From: Oceanobacillus rekensis
GTDB lineage: Bacteria; Bacillota; Bacilli; Bacillales; Amphibacillaceae
DNA length: 64,000 nt
Reading direction: 5' to 3'
Assembly (NCBI RefSeq): GCF_002153375.1
Contig: NZ_MTBQ01000001.1
Location: forward strand, 620,001-684,000
Of this stretch, positions 8,190-17,756 are shown piece after piece. The position numbers were made by a program, and so were the translations under genes. The notes under the pieces are model-generated. The model was not told the origin of the DNA and made no database searches. It was given only the letters and a program-made list of their open reading frames with translations. How positions within the stretch are numbered: position 1 is the first letter of the stretch; each line of letters opens with the position of its first letter.

Positions 8190-9928
8190 TTTTCGCTCCT
8201 CACCTTTCTTTTCCTAATTGCTTTTTGACCAGCGAACAAGATAAAGTAACCGGCGATGATCAGGACAACGATCAGACTGGAAAATGCAGTGGAATAGAGC
8301 GTATAGCCTGATTGCTGAAAGCTTAAAATAGATACGCCAATGGTCTCCGATTCCGAGGAATACAAGAGCGAGGATACGGTCAATTCCGTTAATGCACTCA
8401 AAAAGACGAGCATCGCACCACTCAAGATCCCCGGGGCAATCAATGGAACCATGATTTTCTTCCATTTCCCAAATCCATTGGTCCCATTGATTCTTGCTGC
8501 CTCTTCCACCTCAATATCTACCTGCTGAAAAGCCGTAATTCCGCTTCGCACCTGTAAAACTAGAAACCTCGTTATATAAGCGATATAGAGAATTGCTGCC
8601 GATCCATAGATACCTGGATTCCAGCCTGGGATAGGCTCCATCCAGGTAAATATCATGGCCAAAGCAAGTACCGTTCCAGGCAATGCATATGGAATTGTAA
8701 TCGCATTTTCCATTAACTTGGTTGCTGTATTCGCTTTTCTGACGCGAAAATAGGCAAAAACCGTCCCTGCTACAATTCCTATAATTGTTGTTACACCAGC
8801 TAGTTTCACACTAGTCATAATCGCATCAAGCGTCGAATCCCTTGTTAAAATGTACGCATAATTTTCCAGAGAAAAGTTCTCCCAGACAAAATCAAGTCCA
8901 TAGGCTTTTAAGAAAGATGTCATGACCATGGATAATAACGGAAAAATGCTAGTCATGATGAAAAATAGCCAAATAACGCTTTCCACTATGCCTTTCTTTT
9001 TCCCTAAATAATAACGCGGTTGATGGTCCACCTTCATCGTTTCAATCCGTTTTGATTTCCGCAAAACGAGCCACTGGAGGCTAATTCCGATAATTGCAAT
9101 GACGCCAAGGATAACAGAGAGCACTGCAGCTTCATTAAATGCTGACGTTCCAAAGCCAATCACCTTTTGGTAAATATATGTCGACAACACAGAAATATTG
9201 GCTGGGGTTCCCAAAAAGGCAGGAATTCCGAAGTTATCCAACCCTCCAAGAAATGCGATAAAGGAGCCTCCAACAATCCCCGGCAAAGCCATTGGAAAGA
9301 CAATCTTGGAAAAAGACATCCAACGCCCGGCACCTGACACCCGTGCCGCCAACTCCATTTCCCGTGGAATTTGCCGGAATACATTCACGGTAAATAAGTA
9401 AACAAGTGGAAAATGACTGATTCCCATGACGAAGATAATTCCCGACATACTGTATAAATTCCAGCCTGTGATCGGAATGGAGAGCGAATCAAATATATTT
9501 TCCAATAATCCTGCTGGTCCAAAAAACTGTACCCAGGCCAGGGAAGTTATGTAAGATGGAATAATGAATGGTAAAAAGATGAATAACTGGACAATACTTT
9601 TTAGCCGGATATCTGTATAAGCTACAATCCAAGCAAAAGCAGTTCCCAATAGTAATGATATAATTGTCGATCCAAAAACAACAAACAACGTGTTTTGCAG
9701 TACCTGCCATGTTCTGTTATCGGTCAGAATATCTTGATAGAATTGCAGACCAAAACCATCATCGCCAATAAAGCTCATCAATACTAGTCGCAGAATTGGA
9801 ATGACGAAAAAGATACCCACGAGCATAATCGCAATCATTTTATAGAGCATTGGATGAAAGAATACAGAGGAAATAGCGCGACTGCGCATTTCCCCTTGAT
9901 TAGATTCATAATTTTTATCTTTGTTCAT
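8186..9928 (-). CDS. ABC transporter permease, two fused permease domains
   Basis: The 580-residue protein carries about twelve membrane helices in two homologous halves, each with a BPD_transp_1 EAA loop (ELAARVSGAGRWMSFSKIVFP in the first half, EEAARINGTNGFGKWKKI in the second). Fused permeases of this kind belong to the FbpB/AfuB class. The ATG at 9928 follows AGGGTGAT at good spacing; an upstream GTG at 9940 is less likely. It overlaps the ATPase gene by four bases. It should form the membrane channel for the ligand delivered by the lipoprotein encoded just upstream. Confidence 0.88.
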   Translation of the reverse strand: MNKDKNYESNQGEMRSRAISSVFFHPMLYKMIAIMLVGIFFVIPILRLVLMSFIGDDGFGLQFYQDILTDNRTWQVLQNTLFVVFGSTIISLLLGTAFAWIVAYTDIRLKSIVQLFIFLPFIIPSYITSLAWVQFFGPAGLLENIFDSLSIPITGWNLYSMSGIIFVMGISHFPLVYLFTVNVFRQIPREMELAARVSGAGRWMSFSKIVFPMALPGIVGGSFIAFLGGLDNFGIPAFLGTPANISVLSTYIYQKVIGFGTSAFNEAAVLSVILGVIAIIGISLQWLVLRKSKRIETMKVDHQPRYYLGKKKGIVESVIWLFFIMTSIFPLLSMVMTSFLKAYGLDFVWENFSLENYAYILTRDSTLDAIMTSVKLAGVTTIIGIVAGTVFAYFRVRKANTATKLMENAITIPYALPGTVLALAMIFTWMEPIPGWNPGIYGSAAILYIAYITRFLVLQVRSGITAFQQVDIEVEEAARINGTNGFGKWKKIMVPLIAPGILSGAMLVFLSALTELTVSSLLYSSESETIGVSILSFQQSGYTLYSTAFSSLIVVLIIAGYFILFAGQKAIRKRKVRSEK

Positions 9929-9959
9929 AACTAGTATCACCCTACAGTCAAGTTAGACG

Positions 9960-11009
9960 TTATTCTGAATATAGTGCATCGAATTGTTCTTTATCTGCTT
10001 CCCTATTTTGGTACAGATCTTCAATTGGAGCTTGGAGGACTTCGAATTCATCCAAAGCTTTTAATCCTTCAGGTGCTTCAATACCTTCACGAATCGGTGT
10101 ATAGCCAATCTCTGCCTGAAGCTGCTGTCCTTCCTCAGAAAGAACGAAATCAACAAATGCCTTTGTAATTTCTTCCTCTTCGGTGTTTGCCATAATTCCA
10201 ATTGGTTCTGTTATAACTGGGACACCTTCTTCTGGATAAACCAATTCAACAGGGGAACCGTCATTCGCAGCACGAGCTACAAGATAATCGACAACCATCC
10301 CATAGTTCTTCTGACCGGAAGCCACATTCTCGATAACGGCACCGTTCCCTTCTGTAATCATAGGGTTCGTTGCTTTGATGCCTTCATAATATTCCCAACC
10401 AAAAGCGTCATTTCGTGTAATCACACCCAGATTATATGCTGCCGCACCAGAATATAGAGGACTTGGCATAACTACTTGATCCGCTGCTTCTTCTGATGTC
10501 AGCACATCCCATGAAGCTGGCAGTTCAGAGACATTTTCCGTGTTAACAGCAATACCGGTTGCCATAACTTTTGTCCCTGTATACATTCCATCTTCATCGA
10601 CAAACTCTTCTGGAATCGTTTCAGTCTCAGGAGAAACATATTCCATCAATAGATCCTGTTCTTTTAACCCTTCAAAAGTCACGGAATCAGCAACAAGCAG
10701 CACATCCGCAGCAACCTCTCCCGCTTGTTTTTCCGCATTGATTTTACTGATTACTTCCTCTGTACCAGAACGGAAAATATTTACTTCCACCTCTGGATAT
10801 ATTTCATTGAATGCATCTACTAGTTGTTCTGCATCCACATCCGGCTGTGATGTATAGAATTCAATTTCTCCACTAAGTTCGGAAGCTGATTCAGCTTCAG
10901 CATTACCTTCATTGGTTGGATCAGATGTTTCTTCCTCGGAACTATCCCCACATGCAGCAAGTAAAAGAAAGACGATAGAAAATATTAGCATAAGCAGAAC
11001 TTTTTTCAT
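9960..11009 (-). CDS. ABC transporter substrate-binding lipoprotein (AfuA/FbpA fold)
   Basis: The 349-residue protein has a lipoprotein signal peptide with lipobox LLAAC at about residues 16-20, an acidic Ser/Glu-rich linker, then a type II binding-protein fold (GEIEFYTSQP ... ADVLLVADSVTFEGL ... MPSPLYSGAAAYNLG). It captures the ligand outside the membrane. The family includes iron(III)-binding proteins, but the typical twin Tyr iron ligands are not evident, and AfuA-type members are known to bind sugar phosphates. The neighbouring phosphatase genes support an organophosphate ligand; this is inference. Confidence 0.85.
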   Translation of the reverse strand: MKKVLLMLIFSIVFLLLAACGDSSEEETSDPTNEGNAEAESASELSGEIEFYTSQPDVDAEQLVDAFNEIYPEVEVNIFRSGTEEVISKINAEKQAGEVAADVLLVADSVTFEGLKEQDLLMEYVSPETETIPEEFVDEDGMYTGTKVMATGIAVNTENVSELPASWDVLTSEEAADQVVMPSPLYSGAAAYNLGVITRNDAFGWEYYEGIKATNPMITEGNGAVIENVASGQKNYGMVVDYLVARAANDGSPVELVYPEEGVPVITEPIGIMANTEEEEITKAFVDFVLSEEGQQLQAEIGYTPIREGIEAPEGLKALDEFEVLQAPIEDLYQNREADKEQFDALYSE

Positions 11010-11795
11010 TTACATTTCCTCCTGTTTATAATTAATTTTATGAAACCAACGATTAATCTGATCAATTTTACGTTTTTGTGTAAGCTTTAAATCAATTGGC
11101 GAAACCGTCACATAGCCCGCTTTCAGCAAGTCGTAATCGGATCCTTTATTCACTTTCAATTCTTCGTAATTATCCTTTAGCCAATAATAATCCTGTCCAT
11201 GTGGATCATTTAATGGAACAAAATTATAACGCGAAATGGACAAATCCATCGGGACGACTCGGACACCTTTACAAAGTTCTTTGGACGTATACGGCAGGTT
11301 CACATTGAGCATGACATTTTTCACTATTTTATTTTGCAGAATCACCTCCACAACCTGGTAAAGCAGCTGTTTCACGATATCAAATTTGACTTTTGATGTT
11401 TTGAATGTTTCCAAGGAGACTGACACAGACGGAACTTGATACAGCATGGCTTCCTGTGCTGCTGCAATCGTTCCCGAATAATACATGTCTCTCCCAACAT
11501 TCGGTCCGATATTGATACCTGAAAAAACGATATCTGGCTTTTCATTTAATAGCACTTCCATAGCAATTTTCACACAGTCGGCAGGGGAACCATTGACTGC
11601 GTAAGCCTCCACGTTCTGTATGAAATCCACCTTTTTCAGTTTCAATGGTTGACGCAAAGTTATCTTATGACTATAGGCACTTTTTTCCGTATCCGGGCAA
11701 ACGACGACAACCTCCCCAAAATGAGAAAGTAAATCAGCCAGTGCCTCCACACCCGGCGCAAAGATGCCATCGTCATTTGTGATTAATATTTTCAA
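11010..11795 (-). CDS. surE: 5'-nucleotidase SurE
   Basis: The 261-residue protein begins (M)KILITNDDGIFAPGV, with the metal-binding Asp pair of SurE, and has NGSPADC and SGINIGPNVGRDMYYSGT, the other metal and phosphate-site segments. SurE dephosphorylates nucleoside monophosphates and other phosphate esters in the cytoplasm. The start is TTG at 11795, which overlaps the upstream stop as TTGA and follows AAAGGA; the open frame extends eight codons further but would give an abnormal N-terminus. The stop directly abuts the start of the binding-protein gene. The family is usually not encoded with transporters, so its place here is informative. Confidence 0.9.
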   Translation of the reverse strand: MKILITNDDGIFAPGVEALADLLSHFGEVVVVCPDTEKSAYSHKITLRQPLKLKKVDFIQNVEAYAVNGSPADCVKIAMEVLLNEKPDIVFSGINIGPNVGRDMYYSGTIAAAQEAMLYQVPSVSVSLETFKTSKVKFDIVKQLLYQVVEVILQNKIVKNVMLNVNLPYTSKELCKGVRVVPMDLSISRYNFVPLNDPHGQDYYWLKDNYEELKVNKGSDYDLLKAGYVTVSPIDLKLTQKRKIDQINRWFHKINYKQEEM

Positions 11796-12586
11796 TCTCT
11801 TGTCTTCCTTTCTATCCAACCAGCCTTCCGCAAAAAGCTCAGATGCTGTTGTAAAAATGATAATTCGCGGCTGGTATCCATCCCTTCCAGTACAACCGGC
11901 AGATTTGTTTCAGACAGGGCATGAAGTACCTGTACAATATCAATAGATCCCTTTCCAAGCGGGACATGGAATTGTTCCATGCTCGAATCACTAAGATGGA
12001 TACTGTTCACTCGCTCCAACTTGGCCAAATATGCCAAGCTACTTTCTGACAACGGTGTGTGGGCAATATCCAACGTAACATGCAATCCTTCGCCGACTTG
12101 GTCTAAAAATGTATTCATTGCTTCCGGGTCGGTAAGCATTTCTTTCGGTATCTCCTCCATTAACTCCTGTGAGAGAATGACCTGTTTCTCCTTCGCATAG
12201 TCTACGAGATCTTTTGTATTGCGCACCAACATGTATCGATGCTCATCCTGCAAATAGCTTTTTACCGTGAAGCGGCCAGGGTGAAATGTCATATGTTCTA
12301 CCTGCAGTACGTTGGCCAGATTGACCGATTTCTTCAATTCAGCCAAGGACTGTTCTCGAATCCCTTGATTAAGCGAACATATATTCAAATCCCAACTGGA
12401 AGCATGCAGCGTAAGCGCAAGTCCCTTTGCCTCAGCAAGAAGACGTATTTCTTCGGGATCTGCCTGATGATAATACATATGCTCAGCCCATAATTCCACA
12501 CCTTGCAAGCCTTCCTTTTCTGCTATAGTAATTACTTCTGCCGGATGGCTACTCCAGCATAGAGTGGAAGCCATATAAAATCTCAT
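11792..12586 (-). CDS. Sugar phosphate isomerase/epimerase family protein (TIM barrel)
   Basis: The 264-residue protein fits the AP endonuclease 2/xylose-isomerase-like TIM barrel family: MRFYMASTLCW start, VELWAEH (about residue 35), LHASSWDLN, MTFHPGR, LSQELMEE, VTLDIAHT and SIHLSDS, which supply Glu/Asp/His metal ligands. It may isomerise or epimerise a sugar or sugar phosphate. The ATG at 12586 overlaps the previous stop as ATGA, while its own stop overlaps the surE start. The exact substrate is unknown. Confidence 0.8.
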   Translation of the reverse strand: MRFYMASTLCWSSHPAEVITIAEKEGLQGVELWAEHMYYHQADPEEIRLLAEAKGLALTLHASSWDLNICSLNQGIREQSLAELKKSVNLANVLQVEHMTFHPGRFTVKSYLQDEHRYMLVRNTKDLVDYAKEKQVILSQELMEEIPKEMLTDPEAMNTFLDQVGEGLHVTLDIAHTPLSESSLAYLAKLERVNSIHLSDSSMEQFHVPLGKGSIDIVQVLHALSETNLPVVLEGMDTSRELSFLQQHLSFLRKAGWIERKTRD

Positions 12587-13410
12587 CCCGACACACCTAC
12601 CCTTTCCAGCCAATGTTCCTTTGCCTTTTCATCCGGTTGAATGCTGCCAATCGGATAGGGATTACGCGATCCGGGACCATGGCAATCCGACCCACCAGCC
12701 TTCAATAGTCCAAGTTTTTCGGTGAATTCCTTCCAATAGGAAACATCTTTTTCGCTATGCTTCGAATGATAGACTTCAATTCCATCAATCCCATAAGCTA
12801 GTAATGCTGCTTCATCAATTGAAAAAGGATATGCCCCCGGATGGGCCAGATATGCCTCTCCGCCACAGGCATGGATTAAAGCAATCGCATCCTTTGCAGA
12901 GAAGGCACTCCGCTGAACAAATGCCGGATTTCCCTTAGTTAATAGCTGCTGGTAGGCATCCTCTGCAGAATGAAAATATGCCTTCCCAACCAACGCCTTT
13001 GCAATATGGGTGCGAACGATAATATCACCAGGTGCGAATTTCAGAACATCCGCAAACGTCACATCATAATTTAGCGTCTGGAGCTTTTCGATAATCCTCT
13101 CCGCCCATCTCTTACGTTCATCCTTGCGCCATTCAATATGGCTAACCATTTTCGGATGATCAGGGTCAAAAAAGTATCCAAGTATATGCAGCTCCCCATC
13201 GGCACCATCTGTATTCAATTCAATCCCAGGTATTAAATAGATGCCAAGTTCATCTGCCAATTCTCGAACCTCGTGAAAGGCACCAATTTCATCATGATCT
13301 GTGAAAGCCAGCATCTGTATCTCTTTCATCTGAGCGGCTTGTAAGATTTCCGCTGGCGTCTGCTCTCCATCAGAAAATGTAGAATGTATATGTAATTCCA
13401 TTAAGTTCAT
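12583..13410 (-). CDS. PHP-domain phosphoesterase
   Basis: The 275-residue protein has the PHP metal-site motifs: ELHIHSTFSDGE (about residues 5-16), AFTDHDE (about 35-41), PGIELNT, a His cluster in RTHIAKALVG, AHPGAYP and GGSDCHG near the C-terminus. It belongs to the stand-alone PHP group related to YciV/RNase AM, which hydrolyses phosphate esters such as 3',5'-bisphosphonucleotides. It is the first gene of the operon and is coupled to the next by an ATGA overlap. Two phosphate-releasing enzymes (PHP and SurE) encoded with one importer suggest stepwise dephosphorylation of the imported compound. Confidence 0.85.
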   Translation of the reverse strand: MNLMELHIHSTFSDGEQTPAEILQAAQMKEIQMLAFTDHDEIGAFHEVRELADELGIYLIPGIELNTDGADGELHILGYFFDPDHPKMVSHIEWRKDERKRWAERIIEKLQTLNYDVTFADVLKFAPGDIIVRTHIAKALVGKAYFHSAEDAYQQLLTKGNPAFVQRSAFSAKDAIALIHACGGEAYLAHPGAYPFSIDEAALLAYGIDGIEVYHSKHSEKDVSYWKEFTEKLGLLKAGGSDCHGPGSRNPYPIGSIQPDEKAKEHWLERVGVSG

Positions 13411-13720
13411 GAAATCCTCCTTTCTCTTTATCTAACTTCATTATAAATAAAGTATATTAAGGAAGATTAAACCCAATTTAAAGAATTATAGTGAGTTTTG
13501 TAAACTGGCTTTACAATTGGAATATTTACTATATTTCCCATTTATGTTTGATAGTCTGTTAGAAAGCTAATAACAGCGGTTTCATTTCAATTGGGAAAAT
13601 ATGTATGTAAATTGAATGTGTAAAATTTACAAGAAGTTAATATCAGTTGGAGATATGAGGGTTAAAAGTTCTATTCTTTGATTAATCATCATTTTAAATG
13701 CCCTAATTGTAAATGAATCT
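13411..13720. other. Intergenic region upstream of the PHP operon
   Basis: AT-rich sequence with no convincing gene. It must hold the promoter of the six-gene operon. I saw no clear operator or riboswitch fold. Confidence 0.4.
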
Positions 13721-13777
13721 ATAAAAAAATAAAGATAACGATAAATCCAGTCTGCCAACTGAACTTTCGTTATCTTT
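13721..13777 (-). terminator. Intrinsic terminator after the sucrose hydrolase gene
   Basis: The 10-base arms AAAGATAACG (13731-13740) and CGTTATCTTT (13768-13777) pair perfectly; on the minus strand the stem is followed by a T-rich tract at 13722-13730. Confidence 0.7.
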
Positions 13778-13795
13778 ATAAATAGATGACTACCT

Positions 13796-15298
13796 TTAAA
13801 TTTCTATCGTCTGGTTAAGATTATTCATATTAAAAGCATTTAATTTTTGTAAATCCCATTTCCTGATATCCATACTTACATTGCCAGTTGCATTGAATTG
13901 AACATTTTTATCATCAGGATAATCAAATATCCTTGCAGAGAATACTTCTTCTCCATCATTTATAAACAGTTCGATGGATGAAGTGTCTTTAAATATTCTT
14001 ATGTTTCTAAGATCTTCCAACAAACAGGATCTATATTCAAATGAATTACCATCAGCAAGATTTAGTCGCTTTAATGAAAAAGTATCGGTTGATTTATCAA
14101 AATGAACCTGATTATTTTCCCCTAACACAATGGAGAAGGAATAGTCATCTGCTGCATCGAGCGCTATTTCCATTTCAAATACATTTCCTTGAATATTTGG
14201 AAGCGATATACTCTCTTCCGATAATGGTATATCTGTATATACTACCTTGTTTTCACGTAAGCTTTGAAGCTCTTTAACAGGATTTTGCAACAACTTATCA
14301 TTATTCCATTCTAGCTGGCGAGGCAGTGTTAAAGTATGGATCCATTCATATCTCGTAGTTGGATGAATGGAGTCGCCTTCCTCCGCATTTCCCATCCAAC
14401 CAATCATTAATCTTCTTCCCTTTGAATCAATCATTGTTTGGGGTGCATAGAAATCGAATCCTCTGTCCAGTTCTGTGAATTTACCATGATCGAATGACAC
14501 ATGCTCATAGTCTACCTTTCCAGCCAAGTATCCCGCGTGAAAAATATTGTTAAATTCATATCCTTTTGGTTGTAGTCCCTGAGGGCAAACAATCAAAATA
14601 TCCTGATCCTCTAATGTAAACAAATCCGGACATTCCCACATATAACCGAAGTCGAAAAGCCCATTGTGCCCACTACCAGCAAGTGCACCGCGAAAACTCC
14701 AATTTTCCAGGTCAGGTGATGTATATAATACAGCCTCTCCCTTCCCTTCCATTGTTTGCGCACCAATTACCATATACCATTGGTTATTTTTGCAAAATAC
14801 TTTAGGATCACGGAAATGTGCAGTATATCCTTCTGGAACATAGATGATTGGTCCTTTTTTCTCGAAGTTTATACCATCCTCAGAAACAGCCATACATTGA
14901 TATGCTTTCCGCGTTTCTTCATCATCGCCATCCATCACGTTACCGGTATAGAATAAATATAATTTATCATCATGTACCACGGCACTACCGGAATAACAGC
15001 CATTGATGTCATACCATTGATCTGGAGCCAAAGCTATCGGTGCCTCTTTCCAATGAACAAGATCCTCTGATATATAATGGCCCCAATATTTGATACCATG
15101 CTTCGTTTCAAATGGATTCCACTGATAAAAAATATGATATTGTCCATTGAAATAAGCAAAACCATTGGGATCATTCAAAAGACCAATATGCGGCATCAGA
15201 TGATAATGTAGTCGATAAGGATCTTCCGCTAACGTATTTTGTATTTCCATTATTCGGTTGTTTATAATCTCTTCTATTTCAAAAATTGTTTGAGTCAT
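13796..15298 (-). CDS. Sucrose-6-phosphate hydrolase (GH32 family)
   Basis: The 500-residue protein has the GH32 landmarks: HLMPHIGLLNDPNGFAYF with the nucleophile Asp in NDPNG (about residue 44), FYQWNPF, the FRDPKVF stabiliser motif and MWECPDLF with the acid/base Glu, followed by a C-terminal beta-sandwich. It cleaves sucrose-6-phosphate, or sucrose, to a glucose moiety and fructose. There is no signal peptide, so it is cytoplasmic. The ATG at 15298 follows AAGGAGG at ideal spacing; the frame extends ten codons upstream without support. No PTS permease or fructokinase gene lies beside it, which is unusual, so the substrate must be brought in by a system encoded elsewhere. Confidence 0.9.
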   Translation of the reverse strand: MTQTIFEIEEIINNRIMEIQNTLAEDPYRLHYHLMPHIGLLNDPNGFAYFNGQYHIFYQWNPFETKHGIKYWGHYISEDLVHWKEAPIALAPDQWYDINGCYSGSAVVHDDKLYLFYTGNVMDGDDEETRKAYQCMAVSEDGINFEKKGPIIYVPEGYTAHFRDPKVFCKNNQWYMVIGAQTMEGKGEAVLYTSPDLENWSFRGALAGSGHNGLFDFGYMWECPDLFTLEDQDILIVCPQGLQPKGYEFNNIFHAGYLAGKVDYEHVSFDHGKFTELDRGFDFYAPQTMIDSKGRRLMIGWMGNAEEGDSIHPTTRYEWIHTLTLPRQLEWNNDKLLQNPVKELQSLRENKVVYTDIPLSEESISLPNIQGNVFEMEIALDAADDYSFSIVLGENNQVHFDKSTDTFSLKRLNLADGNSFEYRSCLLEDLRNIRIFKDTSSIELFINDGEEVFSARIFDYPDDKNVQFNATGNVSMDIRKWDLQKLNAFNMNNLNQTIEI

Positions 15299-15540
15299 GA
15301 TGTTAACCTCCTTATATAAGGCTGACAACTCGTTCGTGTATGTTTATCGTCATTTAAGTTCGTTCATTATATTGTTTGAGATGTAAAATTCTGGTCGTTT
15401 TATTGCCAACCCAAATGGTTATTGTAAAACAGGCAAGATTATTTGTAAAGATTTTTAAAATAGATTTAGAAATAATGGCCTAGTCCCTCTATATGTGCGA
15501 CACTGCAATTTGTATCAATACATCATTTATTATGGATGAA

Positions 15541-16416
15541 TTATTTCTTCACCATTTGCCAAAATTGTGTTGCTGCTTTTGAAATCGGTGCATCTTTTAA
15601 TTTCATCATCACAGGTACTATACTAGAATCGAACTGCCTGAATTCGTATATCTTTAAATGCTCATAAAACAGGGATTTATAGTTCATTCTAGGAATAATG
15701 GAAATCCCTAAACCTCGATTGACAAGTGCAACAAGCATTGGAATATCTTTGCATTCGATCATAATATTGGGTTTTGCCTCATGCTCTTCAAAGGCTTTTA
15801 ATAAATTCCTATTAAAAGAGTAACCTTCCATAGCACCTAGCATTATAAAAGGAAGATGAGCAATTTCCTTTAACGTGGGTTGTTTGGTAAGGGTGGTTGA
15901 CCAACTACTAGGAACAATGAGGATGGTTGGTTCTTCTTTCAACGTTTTCGTTTCATATTGCTCTGTATTACTTGGTCTTAGAAGTAAAGCAATATCAATT
16001 TCTTTCTGGTTTAACTTTTTCAACAAACCTTCCGAGTCCCCAGAAAAAATGTTAATTTTAATCCCGGCAAACTGTTCTCTAAAATCTGCAAGGTAATCAA
16101 TTAACATATTAGAACATGCAGATGAGACACCTATACGTACTGTCCCCGCGGTGCCTTCTTCTATTTCATGAATACGTTTTTTCACTTCGTCCATTTGACT
16201 TAATACTTGTTCTGCATAGTTATATAGAAGCTTGCCGGATTCAGTCAATTCCCATTTTTGGCGATAACGGTGAATTAAAGTTGTATCTAACTCTATTTCT
16301 AATTTTTTTAATAGTTGACTTAATGGCGGTTGTGCAATGTTCAATATTTCAGCTGCTTTCGAAATATTTTCTTGTTTAACGATTTCTTTATAATACTGTA
16401 ACTGACGAATATCCAT
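15541..16416 (-). CDS. LysR family transcriptional regulator
   Basis: The 291-residue protein has the LysR helix-turn-helix (DIRQLQYYKEIV then IAQPPLSQLLKKLEIEL) and a ligand-binding domain from about residue 90 (VRIGVSSACS, GLGISIIPR). The ATG at 16416 is chosen over a GTG three codons upstream because it is better spaced from GGAG. It faces the YczE-type membrane protein gene across about 110 bases of very AT-rich DNA, so divergent control of that gene is likely. Confidence 0.85.
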   Translation of the reverse strand: MDIRQLQYYKEIVKQENISKAAEILNIAQPPLSQLLKKLEIELDTTLIHRYRQKWELTESGKLLYNYAEQVLSQMDEVKKRIHEIEEGTAGTVRIGVSSACSNMLIDYLADFREQFAGIKINIFSGDSEGLLKKLNQKEIDIALLLRPSNTEQYETKTLKEEPTILIVPSSWSTTLTKQPTLKEIAHLPFIMLGAMEGYSFNRNLLKAFEEHEAKPNIMIECKDIPMLVALVNRGLGISIIPRMNYKSLFYEHLKIYEFRQFDSSIVPVMMKLKDAPISKAATQFWQMVKK

Positions 16417-16529
16417 ATTCTCCACTCCATTATATGATTTTATATATGATATTCATTAAATATATATATTATTAATATACCAACTTCCATGATAATATGA
16501 AAGTTAGATTGTTTTAAGAGAGGGATTTT

Positions 16530-17258
16530 ATGAAGCATATTAATGTGACCATCAAGCGACTTTGTTTGTACATTGTTGGCTTGTTTTTTCTTTCACTTGG
16601 AGTCAGCTTTTCCATACAGGCAGATCTAGGTGTATCGCCAGTCTCATCGTTAGCCTATGCATTTTCATTATCTTCCGGTTTATCAGTCGGGATGATGACA
16701 GTAGTCGCGAATATTTTATTTATTATCATACAAGTGATTTTAAGTAAACGATTCGATATAAAGGAAGCTATCGTGCAATTAATGATTGTTTTTTTATTTG
16801 GCTTTTTCATGGATGCAACACTATTTCTTTTACGACTATTCCCTACACCTGAATCATTATTGATGCGATGGGGGTTTTTAGTTATTAGTTTATTTGTTGT
16901 TGCAGTTGGCTTACTTGGATATTTTAGTGCTAAATTCCCTTTAATGCCATATGACGAGTTAACACATGTGGTAAGCGAAAGATTTAACATGCAATTTAGT
17001 AAGGCTAAAATCTCCAGTGATTTGTTAAATGTTGGTGTTGCAGGTTTAGTTTGTATCATTTTTATTCAATCATTAGGAGCAATTGGTATTGGTACACTAA
17101 TTGCTGCATACTTCATCGGTAAAATCGTCGGCTTGTTAATGAAACATTATCAAAAATATTTAGTGCAATGGATTAATAAAAATAAAGAAGAGTTATATAA
17201 AGAAGAATCTAAAGAAAATGCAACACTTCCAAAAGAAAACACGAGTCTTTCATCTTAA
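16530..17258 (+). CDS. YczE/YyaS/YitT-type integral membrane protein
   Basis: The 242-residue protein has five or six hydrophobic helices and the family pattern SLGVSFSIQADLGVSPVSS near the N-terminus and ELTHVVSERF in the middle. A charged Lys/Glu-rich tail of about 40 residues follows the last helix. Members are membrane proteins of unknown transport or regulatory role. It is transcribed divergently from a LysR regulator, a common arrangement for efflux or uptake proteins. The ribosome binding site is AGAGAGGG. Confidence 0.8.
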   Translation: MKHINVTIKRLCLYIVGLFFLSLGVSFSIQADLGVSPVSSLAYAFSLSSGLSVGMMTVVANILFIIIQVILSKRFDIKEAIVQLMIVFLFGFFMDATLFLLRLFPTPESLLMRWGFLVISLFVVAVGLLGYFSAKFPLMPYDELTHVVSERFNMQFSKAKISSDLLNVGVAGLVCIIFIQSLGAIGIGTLIAAYFIGKIVGLLMKHYQKYLVQWINKNKEELYKEESKENATLPKENTSLSS

Positions 17259-17326
17259 CATGAAGATTCGTGTCCAAGTGTCGATAAACTAGAAAGAAAG
17301 AGTATATGGTCGCCCCTTCCCCAACT

Positions 17327-17582
17327 TCAAAGATGAAATTCAATTTCCAAATCTGCCCTGTTATATTCTAATATTTCAACCCTATCCGTCATTTGTATAG
17401 TTTGTGATGGGCCGTTAACAGTTTGTTCAAAACTGCTTTGTAATTCTTTTCCGATCAACACTACATTGTCATCCACCGTTAAAACTAGTTTGAAGCTTTT
17501 GTAGGTTAATTTTCATTATTCAAGCGGTCAAGATAAATAAAAAGACAATAAAAATACTTAAAAACACGTTCTTGGCTATCAA
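17327..17582 (-). pseudogene. Decayed small lipoprotein gene
   Basis: On the minus strand AGGAGG (17588-17593) precedes a TTG start at 17582 with 5-base spacing. Twenty codons encode a lipoprotein signal peptide ending ...FLFILTA, and the next codon, where the lipobox Cys (TGT/TGC) is expected, is TGA. After a frame change a second open stretch of about 52 codons, starting near the segment SFKLVLTVDDNVVLIG, runs to TGA at 17327-17329. This reads as a lipoprotein of about 80 residues inactivated at its lipidation codon and by a frameshift. The mature part is not recognised. Confidence 0.6.
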
Positions 17583-17756
17583 AAAAACCTCCTAATAATC
17601 GACATTTTTAAAACATGAAACGTTTCGCTTGTTAAGCAAATCCCTCCCGATAAAACTTTGTTTCTGTACAATTTTCCTACAGTTAAATAATATGTTTTTC
17701 TCCATTGTCAATTTCCTTTTCCGTGCATATGCTAATGAAAAAGCGGAGGAATGAAT

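Noticed and set aside
9960-11009. Naming the binding protein as an iron(III) transporter
   Set aside because: The fold allows it, but the iron-ligand Tyr pair was not evident and the operon carries two phosphatases, so the ligand is left open.
15511-15522. TGTATCAATACA dyad between the LysR and sucrose hydrolase genes
   Set aside because: It is close to the 3' end of the LysR gene and far from the hydrolase start; an operator role is not supported.
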